Of a stretch of DNA of 62,000 nucleotides, positions 48,669 to 60,965 are shown one piece after another. The DNA is taken from assembly GCA_029204225.1 (NCBI GenBank), contig CM055099.1:70569349-70631348 (forward strand). Reading direction: 5' to 3'. Within the stretch, counting starts at the first letter, position 1, and each line of letters opens with the position of its first letter. The notes beneath the pieces are model-generated. The model saw nothing but the letters and a program-made list of their open reading frames with translations, searched no databases and was not told the origin of the DNA. The stretch is from Diphasiastrum complanatum (taxonomy: Eukaryota; Streptophyta; Lycopodiopsida; Lycopodiales; Lycopodiaceae). A program made the translations under genes and the position numbers.

Positions 48669-48880
48669 ATGAGGTGCGCAACAGGCATCGTTCAGGACAT
48701 TCTTGCGGAATATAGCTATAGGAATGCGATTATTGTTGGGTTTCGTCAAATTTTTTTCTTTCTTTTCTTTTTGGGTGCTGGATCGTGACTTGTTTGCTCA
48801 TAGATATGCATCTTTCTTTCTCTCATAGATACGTGACTGAGGTGATCTTTCTTTGAGTTTTTGTTGGCTAAGGCAACCCC

Positions 48881-49345
<465 letters not shown>

Positions 49346-52300
49346 ATAAGTACGAAGGTGAGACACCTAGAGTACTATCACCCCGACTCAGAGGAGGATA
49401 TACTATATTTACATCCACATCCCCTTGTGGTGCACGCGTGTGAGAGAGATCTACAAGCATACAAGGAAGCATCTCAACTATCCAACAACACAAAGATGTG
49501 AACAATATGCATAACATGCACAAGATGCACATAGATATCATATTCTTTTGAGCTTTGATAGCATATTCAAAATGGTCATTTTTGCTAGGAATCAACTATG
49601 GGAGTGAGAATCAAACATCACATCAAAGACCCAAAAGATTAATTTGGGCCTACTATGGAAAATTGAGTTGATAATATCAAAATTAAGCAAGAGCTTTTGA
49701 ATGGGAAAATGATTAATAACCTATTTGATTATGGTTACTAGTGAAAACATTTACCTCTACTTATATTGTGTTTGTCTCTCTCCTAGTATTTGTTCTTACA
49801 AAGGCCATCATTGCATGATAAACTATAATAATTTCACAATAAAACTCAATTTGGACCTTGCATGTCCATGCAACCTAAGATAGATAAGCCTATCCTATCT
49901 ACCTTAGTTTGCAAACCTTGATTTAGTTTGCATATCCTAGGTTATGTTCCACCTAAGTGAAGCCATATATGTGAGATTAGTCATGACCTCAATGATGATC
50001 AATAGCCTAGACATTGATACATGTTTTCAAGTTGACATTCTAGAACCAATCCCCCACCACATCCCTCCCCAACCCCCATTTTTATTTTTTATTTTCCATA
50101 GCTGCTTGTTGATGTTGTTTTGATTGTTTGAACTTTTCCTTTGAAATCACTTCATCCATCTGTCCTTCATTCAGATTATTTGACATAATCACAATTTATC
50201 AACTAAATCAAATTTCAAGAATTCCAAGCACATAAAAGTCTTCTTCAAACATTTTCTTCCTAACAGAAGGTGGGGTCACACTATCACATCACCCTTCCCA
50301 AGAACTTTGTATAACAAGTCATTACCCATGTAGATATTAAGATGTATGCAATTATTCTCAAGATTTTGAAACCAATCTATAAGCACTAAATTATATTGCA
50401 TGCAAGAACATTTGTAATCAAAGTATGCAGATAAATTCTTGAGGTCTTAACAAAAGTCGTGATTATTTAGCAAGTAACTTGAACATTTGAAGACTTTCTG
50501 TAGATCTCGTGTTCATTTGTTGAGCAAAGATTGTAGGCCACTTTGCAATGATGAGTTAGAAAACAACAAGCCAAAGCCACTTATGCCTGTGGTGTACAAG
50601 ACAAAGCAAGAAAATGTAAGTGTGATGGTTTGTTCCAAGGATAGAACATACCTAATTGTAAGCAAAAAGAAAGTGGAGAAATCTTCTCAAATGCAATATG
50701 GTAAAAAAGATGGGAGTATTTCATAAGATTCTATAAGGAAAAAATTATTACTCTTGTGGTAAGTTTGGTCATTTTGGAAGTAGTTTAAAATCGACCAACT
50801 TATCTTCAAAAGGAGGGCATCATCTACCAAAATCAAAACCAATCTAAAGCTAGATCATCATCTCTTTGGTGCATTTGATAAAAAAAAGTGAGTCTATCAT
50901 GATTGCTGGTTTGAGGTCTCGAGAGCATCATTTTAAACATCAACCCATAATAAGCTCAAAACAAATATGCTCAACATATAGCCAAAAGCCTGAAATTCTA
51001 TCAAAAAATCATCTCTATATGATGATTTTTTGTCGTCCATGTTTATACTAAAAAGAATTGACAATCTCAAAACAAATCTAATTTTTTGATGTGCTTAATT
51101 GCTAGACTAGACTTTATATCTACATACAACTTACAAAAATACATGTCAAAATAATAGGAGACTAGTAGTAAATAGGAGATGTAGAAATCAATTACATTAC
51201 AACAAATGCAATCATGGTAACATTTGAAAGATATTTCCCACTTCACGTATGACCTGATCATGAGAATTGTTACATGGAACTAAATGGTAAATTGCATGCA
51301 ACACAATGCCACACAAAGCAAGGAGGGTGAGTTTTGGCTTGCCGGCACATCAGTCCTAAAATCCCAAAATAGCTCATGTTTATTTTTTATTCAGATTAGG
51401 ACTCAAGCTATCACTCTGCATGTGCTTCTTTGAGTTGAGGAGTCAAGGCATTATTATCACTGGCTCATATCATCTTGTGATTCTAACAGGCACCAAGGCT
51501 GGTGTCAGCAGAAATAAGCAACATAGCCCAGCTTCGTTTATCACAAATACTTACTTTGCTTATAAAAATGTACCTCCATGATACATGCTCATGATCGTAT
51601 TGGATAGAATTTGGTTATTGTGATTTCCAAAACAGCAAATTACCCTCAATGCAATGTCATGAGGGCTCCAACCATTGTCCTTACACATTCAATTTGCTAT
51701 CTTGTGGACTTTATGCATGTGCTTTATTAACATGCTTGGAGCAACTTGAAGGCTTGAAGTATCATTTTGCCAATTTCCTTATGCAATATGTTTAAGAACT
51801 CGCACTTGTTGCATCAATGTTAGATCCTTCATACGAAACCTAGATTTTGATAATATATTTGCAATGAGTTTTTTTTCATAGTAGAATTAAGTTGGAGAGC
51901 CCAAAAAATAATGTTACAAGTATCTTGTTTATTGGTATGTTAAATTTATAACAAGACAATTAAATAAGATTGTATGATTACTTTGTTAGAAATATTTATT
52001 ACTTGAAAAGATTTTAGTTTTAAATTCATCATAAGCTTTACCATAAACAGCCTTGTCATTGTTTTTAAAACTAACCACTTTCCATTTTGGCAAGTGGTGG
52101 TGTGGTTGGTTGTTAGGTAGTAATGGCATATAGGAAGGAGTCCATGGCAACCTCAATCAGCCAGTATATCAACCTCAATTCCGTATATTCAATTGCACTT
52201 GAACTACTTCACAACCTAAGCATTGCTTTCAAACTCGACAGTTCAAGGCACACACAATGTGCAAACGCTCCTTCCAAGCTTGGAAACATACTCAGCATTA

Positions 52301-53180
52301 CTCTAGCCAAGGATGCTGAAAAAGGTTTCAGGTGTTTAGTTTACTTGATCCTCTAAAGATAGTAGTCAGTGCTCAACTTTAAGGTAATCATCTCAGAACC
52401 TCACACTCAGACGGTATGACTGGAAAAACACAGCCTCACGTGCTTTCCTCCTGGATCAGCCCAGCCTTGGATCCACAGCTATTATTTAGCATTAGTATAT
52501 GACATTGCAGAGCCAGTGATAGTGTTTAGAATTAGCTCAGATGGGCATGAATAGATGGATGCTCAAACCAAGGCATAATCCACACAGCAGCATGGCCTCA
52601 GCTTTCTCAGAGTCTACATTCCACTCGTTTGAAATTTGCCAAGGAAAAAGTCCTTAGCATCCAATCGACATCATTCCATCAATTTACAGCAATATATTTT
52701 TTAGCGTATGCCTTATAGTTTGACATTTTTTGAGAGATTACTTGTCAAGTATTGCAAGTATATGGACTTAAAACTAAATGTGTAATTCTCAGGATTGCAA
52801 AGAATTATATGTATTGATTTAGCAATGTATTACATACATCAATGGGCTGATTGATGTAGAACCTAACACTGCTGCTCAGCCTCAAAAGGAAAAGCATACA
52901 AACTAAGTTTGAACAATATTAAGCCACATACAACAACATAACATGTCGCAGAGACCTCACAACAAATATCATCACACGAAAGAGGAACAAGATGAAATGA
53001 AATGAGAATTTAACTAAAGCAGATCTGCAAAGAATTCAGTACAAATTCTATATCAAACAAACCACAATAGCTGCAAAACGGTGCAAGTCACATACAAACC
53101 AAAAAATTGGTAATTCTTTGCCTACGCCTATGCTCGTGACACTTTTCAGCGTTGAGTTTCCTCTTTCAAATGAACTCATA
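49346..53180. other. Long region with no convincing gene
   Basis: Mostly AT-rich. At 50,487-51,050 (+) a decayed frame shows YYSCGKFGHF near 50,745, reminiscent of half a CCHC knuckle, so a retroelement gag scrap is possible. The frames at 51,067-51,261 (-) and 52,123-52,356 (+) have no recognisable motif. Confidence 0.4.
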
Positions 53181-53185
53181 ATAGC

Positions 53186-53305
53186 CAGTTTATGTTGTAC
53201 AAACTTGCTTGTCTATCCGAGCTAGTACCACTTGAGATTTATGATAATTTGAAATGATTGCCTATTGTGATTGTCAAGCAAATTTTTAAATACCATCCAA
53301 TGTGG
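53186..53305 (+). repeat. Dispersed repeat Z, copy 1
   Basis: GCTTGTCTATCCGAGCTAGT, CACTT.A.ATTTATGA, AAATGATTGCC, ATACCATCCAA: matches 59,136-59,275 inside the LTR element. Confidence 0.7.
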
Positions 53306-53340
53306 TGGTTCCAAAGTCATTTTTTGATTAGAGCAAACTA

Positions 53341-54516
53341 CTAAGGTCAAGACGATTGTAAAGTAAATGGCAAACACACATTCACTCTTTTGCAACCAAA
53401 TGGACCGAAGTGCATACTTAGGTCCATGAATGGATGGACTAAGGCAAAAAATTAACGACATCCGTTTTACAAACCAACAAAAATGGTAGAGAAAATACAG
53501 CAATGAATTTACAGGTCTTCAAGCCTCAATGACATGTTTTCAATGAGTGAGTTATAATTACTTTGACCATTGACAATGGGGTGGATAAAGGACACCTAGG
53601 TTCACTGGCAAGGGAATACGAGAATGGATGGCTAACCCAAGAACACTCATAATACGGTAATGTGTTCGAAACAACTAGATAACTCTTAGTGAACTGTGCC
53701 TCATAGATCAAATTTGCCCTCTTCAAAGGTTGTCAGGCCCTTGACAAGGCTAATAAACGGTTCAATGACCTACAACTAATAGGTTTTATATTGGACTCTT
53801 TTCCAACACCTTTAGGATTTACATGCAGCCTGAGTTTTAATGACTCATGGGCTGCTTAATACTCTTCCAAACCAACAATCACCAAGGTTCTAACTAGCCT
53901 TGTTGTAGCAGCAATGATTAAGCTGATGAACAGAGCACCTGGAATGGCTGCTGACTACAACAAATTGGATTGGACTTTTTGGCTTCTGTGACAACGATTC
54001 ACAGCCAAGAAACTCGTCTCCTGAGCAATGATAGACGGGCAATTTAGTAGCCTCATTGGGCAGCTGTGAACTGGCTGACAAAATGATGAGGTCAAGACGA
54101 TTCTAGAGTAAATGACAAACACAAATTCGATCTATTGCAACCAAATGGACCAAAGTGCATACTTAGGACCATGAATGCATGGACTAAGGCAAAAAGTAAA
54201 TGACAATCCATTTTACAGACCAACAAAAATGGTAAGGCAAATACAGAAATGGATTTACAGGTCTAACTAAACGTTCAAGCCTCAGTCACAAGTTTTCAAT
54301 GCGTGAGCTATAATTACTTTGAATATTGACAATTTAGTGGAAGGCAGTTCTAGGCTCACTAGCAAGAAGGGAATACGAGGATGCATAATTCATACTACGG
54401 CAATGTGTTCCAAACACCTAGATAGCTCTCAGTGAACTGTGTCTCAGAGATCAAATTTGTCCTCTTCAAAGGTTTTCAGGCCCTTCTAATTAGCGTTTGA
54501 TAGGGTTAATAAATGA
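53341..54516 (+). repeat. Direct duplication, two copies of about 425 bp, period about 745
   Basis: Copy A 53,341-53,765 and copy B 54,087-54,516: GGTCAAGACGATT, GCAACCAAATGGACC.AAGTG, ACTAAGGCAAAAA, ATTTACAGGTCT, AGTTATAATTACTTTGA, AGTGAACTGTG, CCTCTTCAAAGGTT. About 320 bp of unrelated DNA lies between them. Confidence 0.9.
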
Positions 54517-54529
54517 ATCTTATTTTGCA

Positions 54530-54775
54530 GCAACAATAATATGTAAGCGTGGATGGTGCAGATGATGCGGTCACACCAGATGTAGATGCATCCGATGAAA
54601 GATTGAGAAGTAGAAGCAGCTATTGGCGGTGCAGTGCGCGTCGTTGAAGAGGCCGACTATCCAAATGATGGGGTGCTGCAACAACAGTACTTCGTAAGCG
54701 CAGATGGTGCAAATGATGCAGAGATTGAGGAGTAGAAGCAGCTGCTAGCGGTGCAAGAGGCCGACTATCCAAATG
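54530..54775 (+). repeat. Tandem duplication, 90-145 bp units
   Basis: AGCAACAATAATATGTAAGC and CAACAACAGTACTTCGTAAG start the units; both hold GATGGTGCA.ATGATGC, AGTAGAAGCAGCT and GAGGCCGACTATCCAAATGA. The first copy carries extra sequence. Confidence 0.85.
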
Positions 54776-55040
54776 AGAAAGAAGATGATGGCTGCAAAGT
54801 AAACAAAGAGGAGGAGCTGGTGTTGGCCGAGAAAGGAGAGACTGATATGCTGACGGCAGAATGGAATGTCATTCTCGTCTTTTGATTATTGGAGAGAAGA
54901 GAGATCCAAAATAAATGCAACACAAAAAGAGAGAGAGAGAGAGAGAGAGACACACACACACACACACACAAAGAGATGTGCCTTGATTGTAATGGGACTA
55001 ACCTCCCTCCCCATGTTGAAGCCCTCAATGTTCCACTCAA
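54765..55040 (-). other. Possible N-terminal exon with organelle-targeting-like peptide
   Basis: Downstream of a (TC)n/(TG)n tract on the - strand, an ATG opens MTFHSAVSISVSPFSANTSS and continues Ser/Phe-rich without acidic residues, like a chloroplast transit peptide; the frame stops at 54,765. The part from 54,930 to 55,040 is microsatellite read-through. No following exon found, so chance is a serious alternative. Confidence 0.2.
54929..54971 (+). repeat. Compound (GA)n(CA)n microsatellite
   Basis: About 22 bp of GA followed by about 20 bp of CA. Confidence 0.95.
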
Positions 55041-55235
55041 ATCTCATCATGATTTATTACAATGATAGAAAGTGAAGAGCATGATTTAGGTTGTAAAAAA
55101 CAGGGCACATTGTTGAATCTTGTTGAATCTTCTAAGATATGATGTGTTGCAGAGATCTCACTAAAATTGAAGTCTAGAGTCAATTATAGCTTTTGCTTTC
55201 AAAAAATTTGAAAGTCATTGCTAAGTGCTTCATGT

Positions 55236-55344
55236 CATTCCAAGCAACAAACCAACCGGGTTGGCTCAGTTGGTTAACTTGACATCCAAAGTTTCTTTGG
55301 TCTCAGGTTTGACAATGAAAACCAAGAAGCATTCCAAGCAACAA
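55236..55344 (+). mobile_element. tRNA-derived SINE or tRNA retropseudogene with 15-bp target duplication
   Basis: Body 55,251-55,329 (79 bp) contains a pol III A box-like GGCTCAGTTGGTTA and a B box-like GGTTTGACAAT about 35 bp downstream. It is flanked by identical 15-bp direct repeats CATTCCAAGCAACAA at 55,236-55,250 and 55,330-55,344. Very short body with an AAACC-rich 3' end. Retroposition by LINE machinery is inferred from the long target duplication. Confidence 0.75.
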
Positions 55345-56607
55345 TGAAATGAAAAATTGCTAAAGATACATTTTCATTGGGTTTGCACCACCTCGACTAA
55401 TGTCTTAAAAGCAAAGTATGAGTTAACAATGTTGTAAATAGATCCAAAGGGCAAAATAAAACATGCTAAAAAAAACCAAGCAAGAGTGACCTAAATCTAG
55501 TAAAATGTGAAATTATTAGCATTTAGCTCACATTGCCAACAAATCATCTACCAAAGTCAATATGTAGGTTGGCATTTTGCAAAATAGCCTTAATGGGCAA
55601 CATGGCACTCTTCAATGTGCAGGTACCATGTTTTTCCCACGATAGATTACATTAGGCATGGGAAGAACCTCTTACCAAAATTGAATTGCCAAATTGGTGA
55701 TTTAATTTCCTTAACACAAGTAGTGAGTGGTTCATCTATCGATAACACATCAAGTGTATGCAAAATACTACAACCAATCCAGTTCAAGCATTGGGAGGGT
55801 AATTTCTATATGTGATATTGCTAGGATCTCATTTCTTTATGCTATTTGAAAATCTAGTTTCCTTTTGGTCCTTTCATTCCCTTTCATATAGGATGGCAAA
55901 GAAACTTAAGATTTTTACTAGCTCCAACTAAATAGGTGAAGCAATTGTATTTGTGTGTATTTCTAGTTTCCAATAAAAGGAAAAAATATTGTGGCTGTGT
56001 ATATTGTCCTAATGCAATATGTATGGACTTAAGGTGAACATTGCATGAGGGAGTGGTATTGGTGCTCAAGAAAGTTTTATTGGTAATAATCAACAATTGT
56101 AAGAAAAGAAACAATGAATAACACAATTGACCAAGAACTTTTGATAAATATATTTACACTATCCATATCAAGCTTGGAGCATTGTGTTAAACATACGATC
56201 AGGGTAATGATTAAAGGTTAGTCACATTCATATTTGTGGAGTGAATGTAAAAAGTGTACATACATCTTTTGCCCAATTCAACTTGTCACTCCTACTAGAG
56301 GGTTCCGATGACTTATTTAGATGCAAAGATCGCATGATGTGTGTGTGCATGAGTGAGCTTGAGCCCACTCTTGTAAGCTCCTTCCATGTTAGTTTGATGT
56401 CTAAAGCATTTGCAATTCTTCATTATCATTGTGCACTATTACTTACTAGGATTCAGTGATAGGATGTAGATCTTTTAACTTTATTTTTCCATTTGATCCT
56501 TTTTTAATAGCATAAGTTAGCAATGCAATTGTTGAATGTCCTGTGCTATGTGCCATGCAATGTAAAGTGCAAATCTCTGCTATAAACAACAGCATCTGCT
56601 TTTGCAG
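55345..56607. other. Unrecognised, no gene seen
   Basis: AT-rich. The 72-residue frame at 56,241-56,459 shows no known motif. Confidence 0.4.
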
Positions 56608-56819
56608 ATATTTTCCATTGTTTGCTATCTCACAAGAAATCCATCTTTGGAATGAAGGGAGAAGGGCCTGGGAGGATTGATCTTACAGGGAAGGAGGCAC
56701 AATCTACTAACTACTCCTCTGGACCAACAACTGCCATGTCAGTGAACTCAGAGGCAAGGTCTAGGAACCTGAATTTAGTTTGTGCATCATGCAGTAGAGC
56801 CTATGCAGCAAGCTTGCAT
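56608..56819 (+). CDS. Candidate host exon interrupted by the LTR retrotransposon
   Basis: Begins after a good acceptor (CTGCTTTTGCAG) and stays open to the insertion point: IFGMKGEGPGRIDLTGKEAQ, MSVNSEARSRNLNLVCASCS, AYAASLH. Past the element the same frame continues from 60,944 as FQAPISL, ending at TTG followed by GTAAGC, which is either a donor site or a stop codon TAA. No family recognised and no other exon located, so a chance frame cannot be excluded. Confidence 0.35.
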
Positions 56820-57295
56820 TGTTAGAGTTAATGTTTACTTTAGTACCCCTAATGTTATCATTTAGGATTAATTAGTGATAGTTTGCCATGCCTGCGTGCT
56901 ATTATAGGGGCCTTCACATTTATAGTAAGTCATATTTTAGAGTCATTACTATTTATAGTAAATTTGTTTTCTGGTCATGCATGTAGGTGGGCACACTACT
57001 ACTAGAATAGGATTTGCTTTTATCACTTAGAAACTCATCTGGGGTGTTTACCCAATATAGCTGGTAATTATAGCAATTAGCTTTTTGTCTTTTGCTATTT
57101 GCTTTTTGCTTTTTACCTTACACATAGTTTAGAGAAAGTATATATGTAGGCTGGCGCCCTACCTCATTTGTAATGGGACATAGTTGGAGTACATCTCTTC
57201 ATCATTGTTGTTCTCTCTCATGTGTATGACTATTGTCTAACAACAATAAGAATCTTGTCTTGGGTTACTTGTATGATCAAGTCAGTTTTCTAACA
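56820..57295 (+). mobile_element. 5' LTR of the LARD-like element
   Basis: Terminal inverted TGTTA/TAACA. Contains TTTGCTATTTGCTTTTTGCT and TATATATGTAGGCTGG. Its end resembles the usual copia U5. Confidence 0.93.
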
Positions 57296-57308
57296 TGGTA
57301 TCAGAACG
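57296..57308 (+). other. Primer-binding site (tRNA-iMet type)
   Basis: TGGTATCAGAACG directly after the LTR; matches the TGGTATCAGAGC complementary to plant initiator tRNA-Met at 11 of 12 positions. Confidence 0.9.
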
Positions 57309-58518
57309 TGGTTCAAGATTCAAGAGAACAAGGAGGTACTTCAATGAACGAAATCAATTCACAAGGAATTGATCTGGCCATCATCTTCAAGGAGAAGAAC
57401 AGGTGCAGGTGGTGTCCCTAGCTAGCAAGTTTGATCTTCAACTACAACGGTGGCAGCTTTGTGGGAGAAGATCTGGTGTACAAGGAAAGAGCTGAGCTGC
57501 AAGAAGGAGATTATGGAATCTCCCTCAGATTTCACGATCAGATCTGATTGTTTTTTGCATATCAGCTTGTTGCTTGAGGTCGCAAATTTGCAAGTCATTT
57601 CTGAAATTATCCGCTACTGATCATAAGGAAGATAACTAGAATAGTTCACTGAAAAACAACAGGTTAGATTGTTGGAAAATAGCAGATCAGATCGTTGGAA
57701 GACAATAGGTCAGATCACTGAAGGACAGATCAGATCGTTGGAAGACAGTAGGTCAAATTACAGAAGGACATGTTAGATCGCTGGAAGACAGCAGGGTAGA
57801 TAGCTAGATTGCTAAAAATCAGACCTGCTACAATACAAGATAGTTGCTAGAAAGAGAATATATAGTCACTAAAGAGAGAAGCTGCAGCATAGATCTGGAA
57901 AGAAGAGAGAACTAAGTGCATCCATGCATCAGGCGTCAAAAAAGGCCAAGCAAACTACGAATAGCTAAATTCATTGAAGAAGTCATTTAGGTGGGCGATT
58001 CAGAGGTCCAAATCGGTTATCAAAGGGCTGTGACCAACTGTGGAAGAGAGCAGATGCAAGATCGATTTATAACCAGGTCTCTTCTGGTTGTTCACGATAG
58101 CAAAAACCAACGAAGGAAGAAGAAGAGAGGGGCTGGAGATGGTCGCAACCAGCCCGTGCGGCAAACTAGAATCTGTCTATAGTGGATGGAAGTGTCTTGT
58201 ACACGCAGGAGGTGGATTCATTGCACAAGATTAAGAAGAACCACTCGATCAAGAAGATTGTTGATGGACGGTTGAGATCACATGCATTAAAAGCGACGTG
58301 GGCCATTCGTTTTTGAAACACCATGGGATTTGATTGAAGAGGGCCTTTTAAAAGATGAAAGGCAGTTTTTTGAAGAATTATCTTTAAAAATCTTCATGGA
58401 GAAATCCAAGATTGGACCGAACTGGTGAATTTGGGACTGAAAGGCAGGAGTTCTTCATAATGAAGAAACAGCTCATTTTTGAACTCATTTCGTAAGGCCA
58501 CTTTGGAAGGGCCTAACT
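57309..58518 (+). other. Element leader with degenerate 28-30-bp tandem repeats
   Basis: Short gag-like start (SKFDLQLQRWQL near 57,427-57,462) soon hits stops. From 57,650 to 57,800 GGAAGACA.TAGGTCAGATC-type units recur about five times. Confidence 0.55.
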
Positions 58519-58983
58519 TTGGCTAAAAGAGGGCTTTTGGAGCCAAATAAAGGCCAAATTAAAGCTATTTGCATGCAAGTGAAAGTACAGCAAGACAATC
58601 ACATACAAGTGGGAGTTTATCACATGCAAGTTGAGGATGATCACATGCAAAGAGGCATGGAAAAACAACTAGGAGTTGTTTGCAATCAGGTGCAAGGTGA
58701 AGAAGGGATTCACAATAGTAGTCAGAACAAGGTTCGTCACAAAATGGAAGGGTTAACTCATAGGGAAAGCAAACTCTACATGAAACAAAGAGATGGTAGG
58801 GGAAGACAATCAGCGATCAAGGTGATGCTGAAGCTGCAAAAAGCGGCTACCAACAAGCATACTGAAGGAAGGTCAACTTCAGACGTTCTAAGATTGACAA
58901 AGTTTTGTCGAGGTTGGAATCGACAAAGGTGCAAATTCTTAAGAGGAAGTTGCATGAAAAGTATAGACCATGAGTCTATATAG
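58519..58983 (+). CDS. Unknown 154-residue frame inside the LARD-like element
   Basis: Starts MAKRGLLEPNKGQIKAICMQ, Gln/Lys/His-rich, with a short repeated VxxxHMQVxxDHMQ pattern reflecting a DNA repeat (ATCACATGCAAGT). C-terminal part LTKFCRGWNRQRCKFLRGSC is basic. No family recognised; may be a decayed gag or non-coding. Confidence 0.3.
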   Translation: MAKRGLLEPNKGQIKAICMQVKVQQDNHIQVGVYHMQVEDDHMQRGMEKQLGVVCNQVQGEEGIHNSSQNKVRHKMEGLTHRESKLYMKQRDGRGRQSAIKVMLKLQKAATNKHTEGRSTSDVLRLTKFCRGWNRQRCKFLRGSCMKSIDHESI

Positions 58984-59135
58984 ATAAACTGATATTCAAG
59001 AGGATGTTTTCACAGTTTTTTATCATGGTGGTAAATGATAAGTTCATTGTTACAAGTGACAGGTGTGGCAAGCTGTGTGGTCAACATTCTACGTTGTATC
59101 GGTTTGGTTTCTATTCAAGTCATGGTAACTTGGTT

Positions 59136-59275
59136 GTGTTGTAGAAACTTTCTTGTCTATTTGAACTAGTATCACTTCATATTTATGAGTAATCAAAGTG
59201 ATTGCTTGTTGTGGTTGTCATGTAATTCCTGGATACCATCCAAGTCATAGTTGATGAGGTGGTACCAAGTGAGAT
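59136..59275 (+). repeat. Dispersed repeat Z, copy 2 (inside the LTR element)
   Basis: TTCTTGTCTATTTGAACTAG, ATTGCTTGTTGTGGTTGTCA and GATACCATCCAAG match 53,186-53,305. Confidence 0.7.
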
Positions 59276-60453
59276 CAATTCTATTTTGAGTCGGAAAAAG
59301 GTTCTAGAATCTATCCAAGTTCATGTTCTGTCATGTGGTAGATTCTGTTATAAGACTGGGAAGCCAAGGTTGTTGATTAGCCATTGAAAATCAACAAAAA
59401 AAGGTTTTTTTTTAGCTTCAAGAAAAATAACATGATTAAAGATGGACGTACCCCAAATTTGCATATGACAAAGTGTCAGAATAAATAGATGTCAAGATGA
59501 AATGCTTTCTAGGTTGGAAAGTTGTTTGGTGCAAGTGACTCTGTGTGTAAGATAGAGGTAGGAGATTCCATGGAAAAGATCATGTCAAGTACTTTGTGTG
59601 AGAAAGTATTTGAAGGGGAGTATCAGTTACTTTGGGTGAGGAAGTATTGTATACATTTATCTTTCTATTGGGGATGCTCTTTTACTTGCTTTTTTGGTTG
59701 GTTAATGGATGATATTCTATTCTATTTGGAGTGAGTGGTTGGAATGCAAACATGAAGTGTACATCTAGGGGGAGTAGTTCAACCAAAGTCCATCAAGTTC
59801 ATCACAAGTGGTAACTTATGAGAGTACCTTTTCGTATGAACTTGCTTCATATGACTTCTCAGTGTCTTGCTTTAGTCTTCATGTCTCTTTAGTGTATATG
59901 TGTGACCACCATGAGTTCAACATATCACCCGATTCCTTGACTTCCTTTGAATCAAAGAACTTTGACTCCCCTTGAATCAAATAATGTAAACATGATAACT
60001 TTTGTCTTAACCTTGAGAACTTTGCTTGAAGATTGACTCCCTTGGTCTCTTTGAACATCTTTCAAGCTACCACAAATGTAAGGATCTCCCCAACATTCAT
60101 AAAGAAAAAATAATCCTCTTTGTTTATAGTAACACCATCATGATAACCATAAGTAGGAAATAGATCTACAAATCTCAACATCAAATCTCATACATCAACA
60201 CCCACTTTAGAAACCGGTTCATAAGTTGTCGGCTCCACTTGTGTCGATTCCTTGAATTGAACCCATTGGATCGACATTCAAAGGAAATTGTACATCCATC
60301 ATACAAAGAAAGTTCTACATCGAGTAATGAAGACATTGAGATCAGAGTTGATCATGACTTCTACATCAGAATTGAGGATCTTCATTACATGGGCTTCATG
60401 GAAGATACACATGCATACTTTTGTTATGCATAGTTCTAGACAATGTAAACATT

Positions 60454-60462
60454 AAGGGGGAG
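60454..60462 (+). other. Polypurine tract of the LARD-like element
   Basis: AAGGGGGAG adjoining TGTTAGAG of the 3' LTR. Confidence 0.9.
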
Positions 60463-60938
60463 TGTTAGAGTTAATGTTTACTTTAGTACCCCTAATGTTA
60501 TCATTTAGGATTAATTAGTGATAGTTTGGCCATGCCTGCGTGCTATAATGGGGCCTTTACATTTATAGTAAGTCATATTTTAGGGTCATTACTATTTATA
60601 GTAAATTTGTTTTTTAGTCATGCATGTAGGTGGGCGCACTACTACTAGAATAAGATTTGCTTTTATTACTTAGAAACTCATCTGGGGTGTTTACTTAATA
60701 TAGCTGGTAATTATAGCAATTAGTTTTTTGTCTTTTGCTATTTACTTTTTGCTTTTTACCTTACACATAGTTTAGAGAAAGTATATATGTAGGCTGGCGC
60801 CCTACCTCATTTGTAATGAGACATAGTTGGAGTACATCTCTTCATCATTGTTGTTCTCTCTCATGTGTATGACTATTGTCTAACAACAATAGGAATCTTG
60901 CCTTGGGTTACTTGTATGATCAAGTCGATTTTCTAACA
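60463..60938 (+). mobile_element. 3' LTR of the LARD-like element
   Basis: Same length as the 5' LTR. Nearly all differences are C/T or G/A transitions. Confidence 0.93.
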
Positions 60939-60943
60939 TGCAT

Positions 60944-60965
60944 TTCCAAGCTCCAATATCCTTGT
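60944..60965 (+). CDS. Distal part of the interrupted candidate exon
   Basis: Directly after the TGCAT duplication. Joined to 56,819 it continues the same frame for seven residues to a GTAAGC that could be a splice donor. See the proximal part at 56,608. Confidence 0.3.

Larger units (their letters stand above)
56820..60938 (+). mobile_element. Complete non-autonomous LTR retrotransposon (LARD-like), 4.1 kb
   Basis: Two 476-bp LTRs (56,820-57,295; 60,463-60,938), each TGTTAG...CTAACA. Initiator-tRNA-Met-type primer-binding site follows LTR 1 and a polypurine tract precedes LTR 2. Target duplication TGCAT on both sides (56,815-56,819 and 60,939-60,943). The 3.2-kb interior has no protease, integrase, RT or RNase H, so it depends on a copia-type element in trans. 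By my count the LTRs differ by 17 substitutions and 2 indels. Confidence 0.93.

Noticed and set aside
55257-55320. Functional tRNA gene
   Set aside because: Arms do not close properly, the B box is degenerate, and a 15-bp target duplication shows retroposition.
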